This document shows positions 1 to 7,781 of a DNA stretch of 64,000 nucleotides, piece after piece (within the stretch, counting starts at the first letter, position 1; the number at the start of each line of letters is the position of its first letter). Source of the stretch: a virus. The stretch spans positions 1 to 64,000 of the IMG/VR virus record IMGVR_UViG_3300042520_001558, one strand, 5' to 3'. The notes beneath the pieces were generated by a model, which saw only the letters and a list, made by a program, of their open reading frames with translations, had not been told where the DNA came from and searched no databases. The position numbers and the translations under genes were made by a program.

Positions 1-54
1 CCAGAAGGATTAGCATTACTTCAGAAATGCGGAATCAAATGCATTCAAATCTAA
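1..54 (+). CDS. C-terminal end of an upstream gene (partial)
   Basis: The frame beginning at base 1 is open and ends at TAA 52-54, reading PEGLALLQKCGIKCIQI. It enters from outside the window and overlaps the start of the next gene by about 28 bases, as is common among these genes. Too little is visible to name it; it could also be chance open frame. Confidence 0.4.
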   Translation, partial: PEGLALLQKCGIKCIQI

Positions 55-578
55 CCGTTCTAAAGGATAGGCTACTTCTTCCAAATGGTATCTCAGTAGT
101 AGAACCAGAGCAAGTACCTGACCTCCTCCTACGAGGCTTGGATGTATCGCAGATACAAGTCACTGAACTGACAAAAGATGTTCAGCTTTTCAATGAGCGA
201 AGTTCAAGTACATTAGAAGTGTTTGATGAAAATGCGGCATTTGACTTACCACCTAAAGAATGGTTAGTGCCACAAGAATACCTTGACGGGATTGACCTGA
301 AGGAGTTCTTTGCTCAAAAGCTGAAAGAACTACCTGAAGATATACAAGAACGTGCTGAAGTTCGAATTGCAAATGAACTTGTAGCAGTTCGCGAATTCCA
401 GTTTGAAGAAGGGCTAAAGACTATCATATATGTGGTAAATGTTCTACGACAAAATCGTCAAGTATGGGGAGTTGGTCGAGGTTCTTCATGTGCTTCTTAT
501 CTGTTGTTCTTAGTAGGCATACATTGTGTTGATTGCTTGAAGTATAACATTCATTGGAGTGAATTCTTCCATTCTTGA
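27..578 (+). CDS. N-terminal palm piece of a C-family (PolIII alpha-like) DNA polymerase
   Basis: This 183-residue protein matches the stretch of bacterial DNA polymerase III alpha just before the catalytic aspartates. Residues ~145-180 read VWGVGRGSSCASYLLFLVGI followed by VDCLKYNIHWSEFF, equivalent to the family pattern GRGSxxGSLVAYLLGI, DPLKY and ERFL. The helix before it (about 105-140) corresponds to the usual RLEYEL region. There is no PHP domain and the protein stops exactly where the DxD motif should follow; that motif opens the gene at 10831. Start is ATG 27 or ATG 39, neither with a strong ribosome site. Family assignment is from motif reading; polymerase activity is inference only. 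Confidence 0.65.
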   Translation: MRNQMHSNLTVLKDRLLLPNGISVVEPEQVPDLLLRGLDVSQIQVTELTKDVQLFNERSSSTLEVFDENAAFDLPPKEWLVPQEYLDGIDLKEFFAQKLKELPEDIQERAEVRIANELVAVREFQFEEGLKTIIYVVNVLRQNRQVWGVGRGSSCASYLLFLVGIHCVDCLKYNIHWSEFFHS

Positions 579-651
579 CATTGCTAAATAGAATGTGATA
601 AAGTCTTTACCCAAAAACAACATTACCATACCTATAAAGGAGAACTTACTT

Positions 652-975
652 ATGGCAAGAACCGCCCGTTCCGCTCGCGGACAAGTTGTCGATTTTGATA
701 TACTTGCAATCAAGGAGTCGTTAGCATCAGCACCAATTTCAATCAGCACCGAAGAACGTCGAGTGTTTATCGATACTAAGAATGGACTAAAACCGAAAAA
801 GAATGTCGCCCCAGCAAACGGTCTCAAAGTTATTGCAACTCCAGAAGTTGTAGCACCTACTTTACCGGATGCATTGAAAGATGTCATGAGTTCAATCAAC
901 GAAGCAAATACTCCAACGCCGGTTCAGCTTACCGATGAACCGGAAATCTTAGCACCTATTTCAACTGCAGAATAA
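652..975 (+). CDS. Small conserved phage protein of unknown function (MARTARSARG family)
   Basis: A 107-residue protein. ATG 652 is chosen over the longer frame because AAGGAG sits about ten bases upstream. The N-terminus MARTARSARGQVVDFDIL is basic then acidic, and resembles short proteins I recall from T4-like cyanophages; the C-terminal half is rich in Pro, Ala and Thr and probably disordered. A CTAAATA box at 594-600 could be a weak late promoter. No enzymatic motif is visible. Confidence 0.7.
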   Translation: MARTARSARGQVVDFDILAIKESLASAPISISTEERRVFIDTKNGLKPKKNVAPANGLKVIATPEVVAPTLPDALKDVMSSINEANTPTPVQLTDEPEILAPISTAE

Positions 976-987
976 ACATACCTATAT

Positions 988-1314
988 ATGATAAAGCTTA
1001 TTCCTCTAAATACGAAGATTTTCTTCAAGTTTGTTGAAGACTTGACTAATACCAGTTTTATGCCAAAGTCTTCAGGTGGTATCTTTTTGACTGATGTATA
1101 TGACTTCACTGAAGTTCATCGACCACATTGGGGAAAGATAGAAGTTTGTGGGAAAGATGTTTGCGATGAAATCCGCAACTCGCTCTACATTCTTATCGAA
1201 CCAGGCAAATGGACCACTCGTATCAACCTTCCAAATCAAGAACCTTTCTGGCAAACTGAAGAAGCCTTTGTTATGATGACATCTGATGATGTCAGTGCGA
1301 CAGTAAGATACTGA
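988..1314 (+). CDS. GroES-like co-chaperonin-type protein
   Basis: A 108-residue protein whose order of motifs follows GroES: an opening IPLNTKIFFKF, a mobile-loop-like PKSSGGIFLTD, a central HWGKIEVCGKDV, then LYILIEPGKWTT and a closing FVMMTSDDVSATVRY. GroES caps the GroEL folding chamber, and T4 encodes its own version (gp31) for capsid folding. Pairwise identity to GroES is low, so a role with host GroEL is inference. It starts 12 bases after the previous gene and probably shares its transcript. Confidence 0.55.
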   Translation: MIKLIPLNTKIFFKFVEDLTNTSFMPKSSGGIFLTDVYDFTEVHRPHWGKIEVCGKDVCDEIRNSLYILIEPGKWTTRINLPNQEPFWQTEEAFVMMTSDDVSATVRY

Positions 1315-1337
1315 TAACCAGTTATCACTTTTAGCTA

Positions 1338-1366
1338 TTTACAAATGATGTATCAGTTGATACAAT
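1338..1366 (+). promoter_or_regulatory. Promoter TTTACA-17-TACAAT
   Basis: TTTACA at 1338-1343, a 17-base spacer and TACAAT at 1361-1366. It drives the small gene at 1411. A palindrome TGATAAC-CA-GTTATCA lies just upstream (1313-1328), overlapping the stop codon of the GroES-like gene. It belongs to a recurring promoter family in this window. Confidence 0.6.
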
Positions 1367-1410
1367 AGATTCAAGTTCAAGGTTATAGAACTTCAATCTT
1401 ATGGGGAGAA

Positions 1411-1569
1411 ATGCAGATGTTAGCAAAAATCAAAGAATTGGTACAACATTGGTATGATTTATTTGATGCATATCAAATGATAGTGTATTGTGACTTAAGA
1501 CATATCAAAGAAGATGGCTTCATTGAAGCCTTTCATGATGTAGTTGAAATTCATCATTTTGAGGATTAG
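1411..1569 (+). CDS. Small unknown protein (52 aa)
   Basis: ATG 1411 is preceded by GGGGAGA at a good distance and ends at TAG 1567-1569. The protein begins MQMLAKIKELVQHWYDLFDA and is helical and amphipathic. It is the first gene after the promoter at 1338. The GAGG of its last codons serves as ribosome site for the next gene. Function unknown. Confidence 0.6.
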   Translation: MQMLAKIKELVQHWYDLFDAYQMIVYCDLRHIKEDGFIEAFHDVVEIHHFED

Positions 1570-1572
1570 AAA

Positions 1573-2169
1573 TTGGCGGCGATCGAGAAAGTTTGTGAGT
1601 TCTCAGGTGATTATCCTGGACCTGATATGTATGCATATAAGCGGGCAAGCATTCAAGTTTGTCCGCAATATCGCAAAGAGTTTAAAGGTCAAAAGCATGT
1701 ACTCTTTATCTTCAAGCCTGATGAAAAGTATCTTGCTCGTAAAGGTGGTCGTCGTTATAGACAATCATACGATAAAAACCGTGTAGAAGAAGTCAAGTAT
1801 TTTCATGATAAGGGTTTATGCATTGACCCCGGCTATGGTAAGTATTGGATTCCAGTAAGAACTATCAAAGAATACTATTACCTATTGTATGTGCCTGATT
1901 TACCTGGTCAAGTCGATGGTGAATACATCAATTGGTCGTACAACATTGGTACAGTTCGTCGTAAGCTCAAAAGATTGTTAGGTTCAAGAACCAATCTGCT
2001 TACATATCATTCTCCTTATACTTGGGAAGAATGGTGTGAATTGCCTGATGAAGAACGAGTAGCAATGCTAAAACATCACTATGATTGGATGAACTTGTTG
2101 AACACAACACTGAACATCAATCATGACTTTACTTACAACTGGGGTAAAATGTTCAATGGAACTATCTAA
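1573..2169 (+). CDS. Unknown phage protein (198 aa)
   Basis: A 198-residue protein with a TTG start, supported by GAGG eight bases upstream. It is rich in Tyr, Trp and basic residues (for example GGRRYRQSYDKNR near residue 60), ends WGKMFNGTI, and has no signal peptide or membrane segment. I do not recognise a family. It overlaps the next gene by 14 bases, so translation is probably coupled. Confidence 0.7.
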   Translation: MAAIEKVCEFSGDYPGPDMYAYKRASIQVCPQYRKEFKGQKHVLFIFKPDEKYLARKGGRRYRQSYDKNRVEEVKYFHDKGLCIDPGYGKYWIPVRTIKEYYYLLYVPDLPGQVDGEYINWSYNIGTVRRKLKRLLGSRTNLLTYHSPYTWEEWCELPDEERVAMLKHHYDWMNLLNTTLNINHDFTYNWGKMFNGTI

Positions 2170-2572
2170 CGAAGAAACTGAAGTCAAGAATGTGAAGATG
2201 GAATATTGTGATTTTTTTCAGATGCACTTGTTCTATGGTTCATTGACAATTGTTGCTGAAGAATACTGCAAAGCTTTCTATTGGTTCAAAGATGACAAAG
2301 AACCTGTTGTTGAATTGATTGATGTAGCATCTAATGGTGATGTGACATTTCGTAGCTGGTTCAATGAGAATGGCGAGCTTGAGTTCTACACCTTTACCTT
2401 GCCAATGAATTACTTTACCGATGAAGAAGTTCGAAATGATTTGCTCAATCAATTGAAGCTTCGTCGTCAAATGGTAGAACTTGAACTTGCTGAACAAGCT
2501 AAAGCTGACCAAGAAAAATATGAACTCAAACAACGAATGTTGTATGAAACGTTGAAAGCTAAATTCGAATAA
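2156..2572 (+). CDS. Unknown acidic protein with C-terminal coiled coil
   Basis: About 138 residues from ATG 2156, preferred because GGGG lies eleven bases upstream; an upstream ATG at 2123 would overlap the previous gene by 47 bases. The N-terminal half looks mostly beta, and the last 40 residues (from LLNQLKLRRQMVELELAEQA onward) are charged and probably form a coiled coil. Not recognised. Confidence 0.65.
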   Translation: MELSNEETEVKNVKMEYCDFFQMHLFYGSLTIVAEEYCKAFYWFKDDKEPVVELIDVASNGDVTFRSWFNENGELEFYTFTLPMNYFTDEEVRNDLLNQLKLRRQMVELELAEQAKADQEKYELKQRMLYETLKAKFE

Positions 2573-2629
2573 ATACAATCGTATAAGATAGACTTATACA
2601 TTTCAAAACTATACTAGGGGATTCCTATT

Positions 2630-2926
2630 ATGAACACACAAATTACTCGCTACAAAATGGTTCCTTTACTAAAAGGTGATACTGCTTATGTCACAGAAGA
2701 ACGATTGAATGATGTCGTAAAGTCTGAATTTGTAATTCAGAAGTTACAATTTAGTGATATCATTATCAATAACCGAGGTAATGAATTCCTCAAAAATCGG
2801 TATCCTATCCAAGACATCATCAACATTTACTTGACGGTCAATTCAATTCCCGGACTACGAAAACTGGTGACCTCACTTAGCAAGATGTTCAAAATTGTGT
2901 CTCCTTATTTTGGAGAAATCAAATGA
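2630..2926 (+). CDS. Unknown small protein in the NAD+ gene block
   Basis: A 98-residue protein with ATG 2630 behind the leader AGGGGATTCCTATT. The same leader precedes the nicotinamide phosphoribosyltransferase gene at 4620, so the two may be regulated alike. The protein is mixed charged and hydrophobic with no recognised motif. It overlaps the next gene by four bases (ATGA), suggesting a shared transcript with the NMN adenylyltransferase gene. Confidence 0.7.
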   Translation: MNTQITRYKMVPLLKGDTAYVTEERLNDVVKSEFVIQKLQFSDIIINNRGNEFLKNRYPIQDIINIYLTVNSIPGLRKLVTSLSKMFKIVSPYFGEIK

Positions 2927-3966
2927 GTACTTATCAATACGATTACCTTATTTACATTGGTCGTATGCAACCACCAACTCGTGCTCATGTATCGACGGTG
3001 AAACGAGCTTTAGACATGGCAAGTAATGTCATCGTGCTTTTTGGTTCTAGCTTTCAACCGCGTACTATCAAGAATCCTTGGTCATGGATTGAACGTGCTA
3101 CAATGCTGTCCAATCAGCTTCCGGCTAAAGATACTTCACGACTGATTTGTAAGCCAATCCGCGACTTCAGATATAATGATGCTGAATGGGTTCAACAAGT
3201 TCAAAAGATTGTCAAGACTATTACTCTTGGTAAAGTGTCAAGAAATCTACGTATTGGTGTCATTGGTCATAAGAAAGATTCGTCTAGCTTTTACCTTGAT
3301 ATGTTTCCTCAATGGAAGTTTGTTTCGGTTGAACAAATTGATGATGTCAATGCTACTCAAGTTCGTGATGAATACTTCTCTAGACAACTTGATAAATGGC
3401 ATGACAAAGACCTCATTTCGTCTGAACTGAAACAGTACCTCAAAGACTGGAGTAAGTGCGACCAATATGCTAATCTGTGTGAGGAGTATCGTCACATTCA
3501 GGAATACCAGAAGTCTTGGGAATCTGCTCCCCATCCTCCATTCTTTGTGACAGTTGATGCAGTCGTTATTCAATCAGGACATATACTAATGATTCAACGT
3601 CGAGCTGCCCCAGGTAAAGGGCTGTGGGCATTGCCCGGTGGATTTGTTAAGCCTGGTGAATACTTGACTGTTGCTGCATTACGTGAGCTACGTGAAGAAA
3701 CCAAACTCAAAGTTCCAACGGCTGTTATGGCCGGTTCAATGAAAGGTTCTCATGTATTTGATAATCCTGATAGGTCATTGCGTGGCAGAACAATTACTCA
3801 TGCATATGCATTCTACTTACCTGCTGGCGAACTGTCAAAAGTAAAAGGCAGTGATGATGCTGCTAAAGCTAAATGGATTCCTATCAACGATGTCTTGGAC
3901 ATGGAAGAACATATCTTTGAAGACCATAAAGATATTATAGATTGGGCACTTTCACTTATTTCATAA
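2923..3966 (+). CDS. nadM: Bifunctional NMN adenylyltransferase / Nudix hydrolase (NadM-Nudix)
   Basis: This 347-residue protein has two domains. Residues ~9-180 are a nucleotidyltransferase with GRMQPPTRAH (the HxGH-type ATP site), which joins NMN and ATP to make NAD+. Residues ~205-340 are a Nudix hydrolase, with Nudix box GGFVKPGE then RELREET around residues 239-260; such domains hydrolyse ADP-ribose or related nucleotides. The same fusion occurs in other T4-like phages and in bacteria. The block continues with a NADAR protein and NadV, so the set can rebuild NAD+ from nicotinamide. Activity is inferred from motifs; the assignment is firm. Confidence 0.92.
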   Translation: MSTYQYDYLIYIGRMQPPTRAHVSTVKRALDMASNVIVLFGSSFQPRTIKNPWSWIERATMLSNQLPAKDTSRLICKPIRDFRYNDAEWVQQVQKIVKTITLGKVSRNLRIGVIGHKKDSSSFYLDMFPQWKFVSVEQIDDVNATQVRDEYFSRQLDKWHDKDLISSELKQYLKDWSKCDQYANLCEEYRHIQEYQKSWESAPHPPFFVTVDAVVIQSGHILMIQRRAAPGKGLWALPGGFVKPGEYLTVAALRELREETKLKVPTAVMAGSMKGSHVFDNPDRSLRGRTITHAYAFYLPAGELSKVKGSDDAAKAKWIPINDVLDMEEHIFEDHKDIIDWALSLIS

Positions 3967-3982
3967 ACATAAAGAGGAACAT

Positions 3983-4552
3983 ATGAACACTCAACAAGAT
4001 AGCATTCACGAAGATGGAAAATTCCACTTTTTCTGGAGTGGAGTTTTTAGCCAATGGCATCCATCAGAATTCGTTATAGAGTCTGGCAATAAAGTTGGAA
4101 ACTACGACTATGGTAGCATTACATTCAACTGTGCGGAACAATACATGATGTTCAAGAAAGCTGCATTGTTTGGTGATAAGCATGCTGCGTCGCTTATCTT
4201 ACAAGCGACTGACCCTAAGGTTCAAAAGAAGCTTGGACGTGAAGTTCAAAACTTTGACTTGGCAGTTTGGGAACAAGAATGCGGCAAGATTGTGTATGAT
4301 GGCAATTATGCTAAGTTTACACAGAACCCGTCATTGTATTGCGAGCTTATGAACACTGGTAATGCTATTCTCGTTGAAGCATCTCCGTACGATACTGTTT
4401 GGGGTATTGGACTTGATGAAGTAACTGCCAAAGTCACACCAGTCAATGAATGGAAAGGCACAAACTGGTTGGGCGAAGTATTGACTCAATTGAAGCTAGA
4501 CTTAGAATGGGAAGAAGAAAAACGTTTACAATCTGTTGGAATTGAGATATAA
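3983..4552 (+). CDS. NADAR (YbiA-like) N-glycosidase family protein
   Basis: A 189-residue protein matching the NADAR/YbiA family: FFWSGVFSQWHPSEF near the start, then NCAEQYMMFKKAALFGD, DPKVQKKLGREV, and near the C-terminus LVEASPYDTVWGIGL. Family members cleave N-glycosidic bonds in riboflavin intermediates or remove ADP-ribose from modified nucleic acid. Its place between NMN adenylyltransferase and NadV suggests NAD+ or ADP-ribose metabolism, possibly reversal of ADP-ribosylation by a host defence toxin; that role is inference. Its stop codon lies within the -10 element of the next promoter. Confidence 0.88.
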   Translation: MNTQQDSIHEDGKFHFFWSGVFSQWHPSEFVIESGNKVGNYDYGSITFNCAEQYMMFKKAALFGDKHAASLILQATDPKVQKKLGREVQNFDLAVWEQECGKIVYDGNYAKFTQNPSLYCELMNTGNAILVEASPYDTVWGIGLDEVTAKVTPVNEWKGTNWLGEVLTQLKLDLEWEEEKRLQSVGIEI

Positions 4553-4553
4553 T
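4525..4553 (+). promoter_or_regulatory. Promoter TTTACA-17-TATAAT before nadV
   Basis: TTTACA 4525-4530, 17 bases, TATAAT 4548-4553, inside the end of the NADAR gene. The predicted transcript would begin near 4560, directly before a hairpin (TAGCAATG 4566-4573 with CATTGCTA 4579-4586) followed by CTTTT. The hairpin could protect the 5' end or act as an attenuator. Confidence 0.6.
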
Positions 4554-4619
4554 AGACACATACTTTAGCAATGATAGACATTGCTACTTTTCTTACATTA
4601 CATTTAGGGGATTCCTATT

Positions 4620-6095
4620 ATGCTATCACATCTTTTACCACTAAACCCTGTATTACTCATAGATGGGTACAAGGCAAATCACTGGCTTGAAATGCCAGTT
4701 GACATTGAAAACCAGTATGTCGTCTGTGTTCCTCGAAAACCTTCAAAGTATTCAAAAGAAATTGTTGCAGCAGGTCATTCTTTACTTGCAAGCTTCTTAG
4801 CTTCAGTTCGGATTACCGAAGAACATATTGATGAAGCTGAAGTTGAAATCACTGAACAAGGTTACAACTTCAATCGTAAAGGTTGGGAATACATTGTTCG
4901 TGAGCTTGATGGCAAACTACCACTTGAAATGTTTGGTGTTGAAGAAGGTCGAGTTGTCTTACCACAAACTCCGATCGCGGCTTTTGTCAATACTGGCGGT
5001 TATGAAACTGCTTGGCTACCAACCTACATTGAAACCTTTGCTCAATCAACACTGTGGAAGATGTCAACTGTAGCATCCGTTTGTCGTACCGTTCGTAAGA
5101 CACTTGAAACGGTGTGCGATGAAGTTGGCACTGATAAAGCATTGGTCAATTACATGCTGCATAACTTTGGCGACCGTGGAGCCGATAGTCCAAATGAAGC
5201 TGCCGTGATGGCTGGTATTGCTCATGCCATGTTGTTCGATGGTTCTGATTGCACACGAGCTAATCGCTACATCAAAAAGTTGTATGGTACATCTAAAGCA
5301 ACGACTACTTCAATTGAAGCAACTGAACATTCAGTCATGTGTATGAATTCTAATGCAGAGAAACGCGATGATTGGGGTGCTGCAGTTATGTTAGTCAATA
5401 GACTGTATGCTCGTGTCAAAAGTTTCAAAGAAGATGGGATTGGCATCCCTGTCATCTCCGGTGTTATTGACACTTATGATAGCAAACGGTTTGTACGAGA
5501 TTACTTAGGTGGTGAGGTATTACGTCCATTGATTGAGCAGTCTGGTGGTAAGCTGGTATGTCGTCCTGATAGTGGTGACCCAGAAGTAGAGCCAGGTGAA
5601 ATTGGTGACATCTTATTTGAACAATTTAAAAACGGTTATGTCAATTCTGTAGGCTATAAAGTATTGGCACCATGTGTTGCAGTTATCCAAGGTGATGGCA
5701 TTCGAGTTGATACTCATGAAGGTGTTGTTAGAGCTTGGGTAAATAAAGGCTTTGCACTTGATAGCTTTTGCTTAGGTATGGGTTCTGGTGTAACACATGA
5801 TGGAGCACGAGACGATTTCAGCTTTAGCATGAAAGCTGTAGCTGAAAAGAGAATTGGACATAGTTGGAAAAAAATGCTAAAAGAACCTATCACTGATATC
5901 GGTAAGAAGTCTTTATCAGGTTTGGTCTTTTGTCAAGAACAAGAAGATGGAACTTTAGAAGTAGTGAATGCACTTGATACGGGTGAAGTCTTCAAAGTAT
6001 TTGCAAGTGCTCCAGGATGGAGACGTTGGTATGCTGATGGATATCGTGATTGGCGTCAATCCTTTACTGATGTTCAACGTCGGGCAAGATCTTAA
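4620..6095 (+). CDS. nadV: Nicotinamide phosphoribosyltransferase (NadV/NAMPT)
   Basis: A 491-residue protein of the NAMPT family, which makes NMN from nicotinamide and PRPP. Recognisable landmarks are NPVLLIDGYKANHW at the N-terminus, NYMLHNFGDRGADS near residue 180, the stretch GVIDTYDSKRFVRDYL and the phosphate-binding CRPDSGDPE near residue 320. Length is usual for the family. It has its own promoter and the AGGGGATTCCTATT leader. With the NMN adenylyltransferase it completes a two-step salvage route. Such NAMPT-NMNAT pairs in phages are known to restore NAD+ after depletion by bacterial immunity. Confidence 0.95.
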   Translation: MLSHLLPLNPVLLIDGYKANHWLEMPVDIENQYVVCVPRKPSKYSKEIVAAGHSLLASFLASVRITEEHIDEAEVEITEQGYNFNRKGWEYIVRELDGKLPLEMFGVEEGRVVLPQTPIAAFVNTGGYETAWLPTYIETFAQSTLWKMSTVASVCRTVRKTLETVCDEVGTDKALVNYMLHNFGDRGADSPNEAAVMAGIAHAMLFDGSDCTRANRYIKKLYGTSKATTTSIEATEHSVMCMNSNAEKRDDWGAAVMLVNRLYARVKSFKEDGIGIPVISGVIDTYDSKRFVRDYLGGEVLRPLIEQSGGKLVCRPDSGDPEVEPGEIGDILFEQFKNGYVNSVGYKVLAPCVAVIQGDGIRVDTHEGVVRAWVNKGFALDSFCLGMGSGVTHDGARDDFSFSMKAVAEKRIGHSWKKMLKEPITDIGKKSLSGLVFCQEQEDGTLEVVNALDTGEVFKVFASAPGWRRWYADGYRDWRQSFTDVQRRARS

Positions 6096-6126
6096 TAACA
6101 CATAACATAGAGAGAAGGTATAACAT

Positions 6127-6582
6127 ATGAACACAAATCCAGAAACCAACATTGCCCCAAATGAAGATGAAGTAATCGTTCTTCGGCGAAACCAAGGCGA
6201 TTATCACACAAAGTTTCGTTACTTACGAAGCAACGATTACTTCCCTGAATGGCAAGGTACAATGAGCAAGTTGTGCATTTCAATTAGCACTACTCTCATT
6301 CCTGAATCCGAAACATTGACATTCTGTGAATGGACAGTGGCTTATAAAGCTCCATCAGACTGCTTCAATAAGGTTGAAGCTCGAGCAGCTTTGGAAAACA
6401 ATGCTGGCAATCCGCTCTTATCTGGTTCATTAGCATTAGGTCCTGATTACGATCATAATGAAATCGTTGGCAAAATCTTGATGACTTTATTGCTTCAAGA
6501 TGTGGTTCTGACAAAGCATTACTACTGGTTCATCAGGTCTTTATTACGAAATCACGAAGGCTTTAGCTCTTTCTTTTCCTAA
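6127..6582 (+). CDS. Unknown phage protein (151 aa)
   Basis: A 151-residue protein with AGAGAGAAGG upstream of ATG 6127. It has a predicted mixed fold, with VLRRNQGDYHTKFRYLR early and a hydrophobic helix near the C-terminus (KILMTLLLQDVVL). No family recognised. It follows nadV by 31 bases and may be cotranscribed. Confidence 0.65.
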   Translation: MNTNPETNIAPNEDEVIVLRRNQGDYHTKFRYLRSNDYFPEWQGTMSKLCISISTTLIPESETLTFCEWTVAYKAPSDCFNKVEARAALENNAGNPLLSGSLALGPDYDHNEIVGKILMTLLLQDVVLTKHYYWFIRSLLRNHEGFSSFFS

Positions 6583-6626
6583 CTACTAAATAGTAGAACT
6601 ATACACATTATAAAGGTTCTACTAAT

Positions 6627-7748
6627 ATGTTCTTCATTATACTTACACTGCTTTCAGCTCTTTTACTTGAAGGCATCGGGACGATAGTATCGGTAATTGG
6701 ACTTGTGCAACTATTCGGTTATACTGAACTGATAGTTGCACTGGCCATTGCTTTTGACATTGCTAAAGTCACATCAGTCACCGTTCTTTATCGTGAATGG
6801 GGGAAGATGTCAAAGCTGTTACGAACGTATTTGACAGTAGCATCTTTTGTGCTAATGACTATTACGAGTATGGGTGCTGCATCTTATTTGAGTACAAACT
6901 TTCAGAAGAGCTCACTTCCAGTCAAAACACTTGAAGTCAAAGTGAAGTCTATGACTGAAGAAAAAGTCAAGCTTGAGGCTCGTAAGAAAGAGATAGATGC
7001 TCAAATTGCAAACTTACCGTCTGATTATGTAAAGGGCAGAACAAAGTTATTGAACAACTTCAAGACTGAGATTGAGCGTATCAATAACAGGATTGTACAA
7101 TTGGATGTAGAAGTTCCAAAAGTTCAAACTGAAATGATTGATGCTACATCTCATGCTGGTCCGATTATGTATCTTGCTACTGCTTTGAAGTCAACACCTG
7201 AAGCAGCAATGGGTTGGTTGATTGGCTTGATGATATTCGTATTTGACCCACTTGCAGTTGCTCTTATTTTGGCAGGTAACTACTTAGTAGCACAAAGAAC
7301 GCCTAAAGAAATCAAAGCTCCATTGTTGCCAATACGAGTTAAAGAGCTTATAGAAGATATTCCACTTGATAAGGAACTTCCATCTGGGTTTGAACTTGAT
7401 GATGAGAAAGAAGAAGACTACAATCCCCAATACTTTTGGAATGACTATCCAACAAAAGATGTAAATGAAAGTCATCATGATTTAGAACTTGAGCCTCTTG
7501 AAGACAGAGATGAAGAATCCATTGAAGCTATACATGAAGAAAATGAAGACCCAGATAAAAACTTCTATCCTTACTTTTCTCCATCGATGGTTGAACAAGC
7601 TAAGTCTGTTGCTAAACTTCCAGAAGTGGAAGAAGAGAAACCTCCAGTTGAACAATCATCTCTCAGCTTTATCAATGACAGTCGTGAAGAAGTTTCTTTC
7701 TTTGATGGACAAATTCCAAGTTCACATGGCAAGAATTATGGTTTATAA
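6627..7748 (+). CDS. Inner-membrane protein with periplasmic or cytoplasmic coiled coil
   Basis: A 373-residue membrane protein. Hydrophobic segments lie at about residues 1-20, 28-50, 70-90 and 190-225. Between the third and fourth is a charged coiled-coil region (SMTEEKVKLEARKKEIDAQI and following). The C-terminal ~140 residues are acidic, proline-containing and probably disordered. Similar four-helix coiled-coil proteins occur in T4-like cyanophages but I know of no assigned function. A CTAAATA box at 6586-6592 lies 35 bases upstream. Confidence 0.7.
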   Translation: MFFIILTLLSALLLEGIGTIVSVIGLVQLFGYTELIVALAIAFDIAKVTSVTVLYREWGKMSKLLRTYLTVASFVLMTITSMGAASYLSTNFQKSSLPVKTLEVKVKSMTEEKVKLEARKKEIDAQIANLPSDYVKGRTKLLNNFKTEIERINNRIVQLDVEVPKVQTEMIDATSHAGPIMYLATALKSTPEAAMGWLIGLMIFVFDPLAVALILAGNYLVAQRTPKEIKAPLLPIRVKELIEDIPLDKELPSGFELDDEKEEDYNPQYFWNDYPTKDVNESHHDLELEPLEDRDEESIEAIHEENEDPDKNFYPYFSPSMVEQAKSVAKLPEVEEEKPPVEQSSLSFINDSREEVSFFDGQIPSSHGKNYGL

Positions 7749-7749
7749 T
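7721..7749 (+). promoter_or_regulatory. Promoter TTCACA-17-TATAAT before the clamp loader
   Basis: TTCACA 7721-7726, 17 bases, TATAAT 7744-7749, overlapping the end of the membrane-protein gene and placed 33 bases before the clamp loader start. Confidence 0.5.
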
Positions 7750-7781
7750 ATACACATCTAACAACATAACATCATACATAT

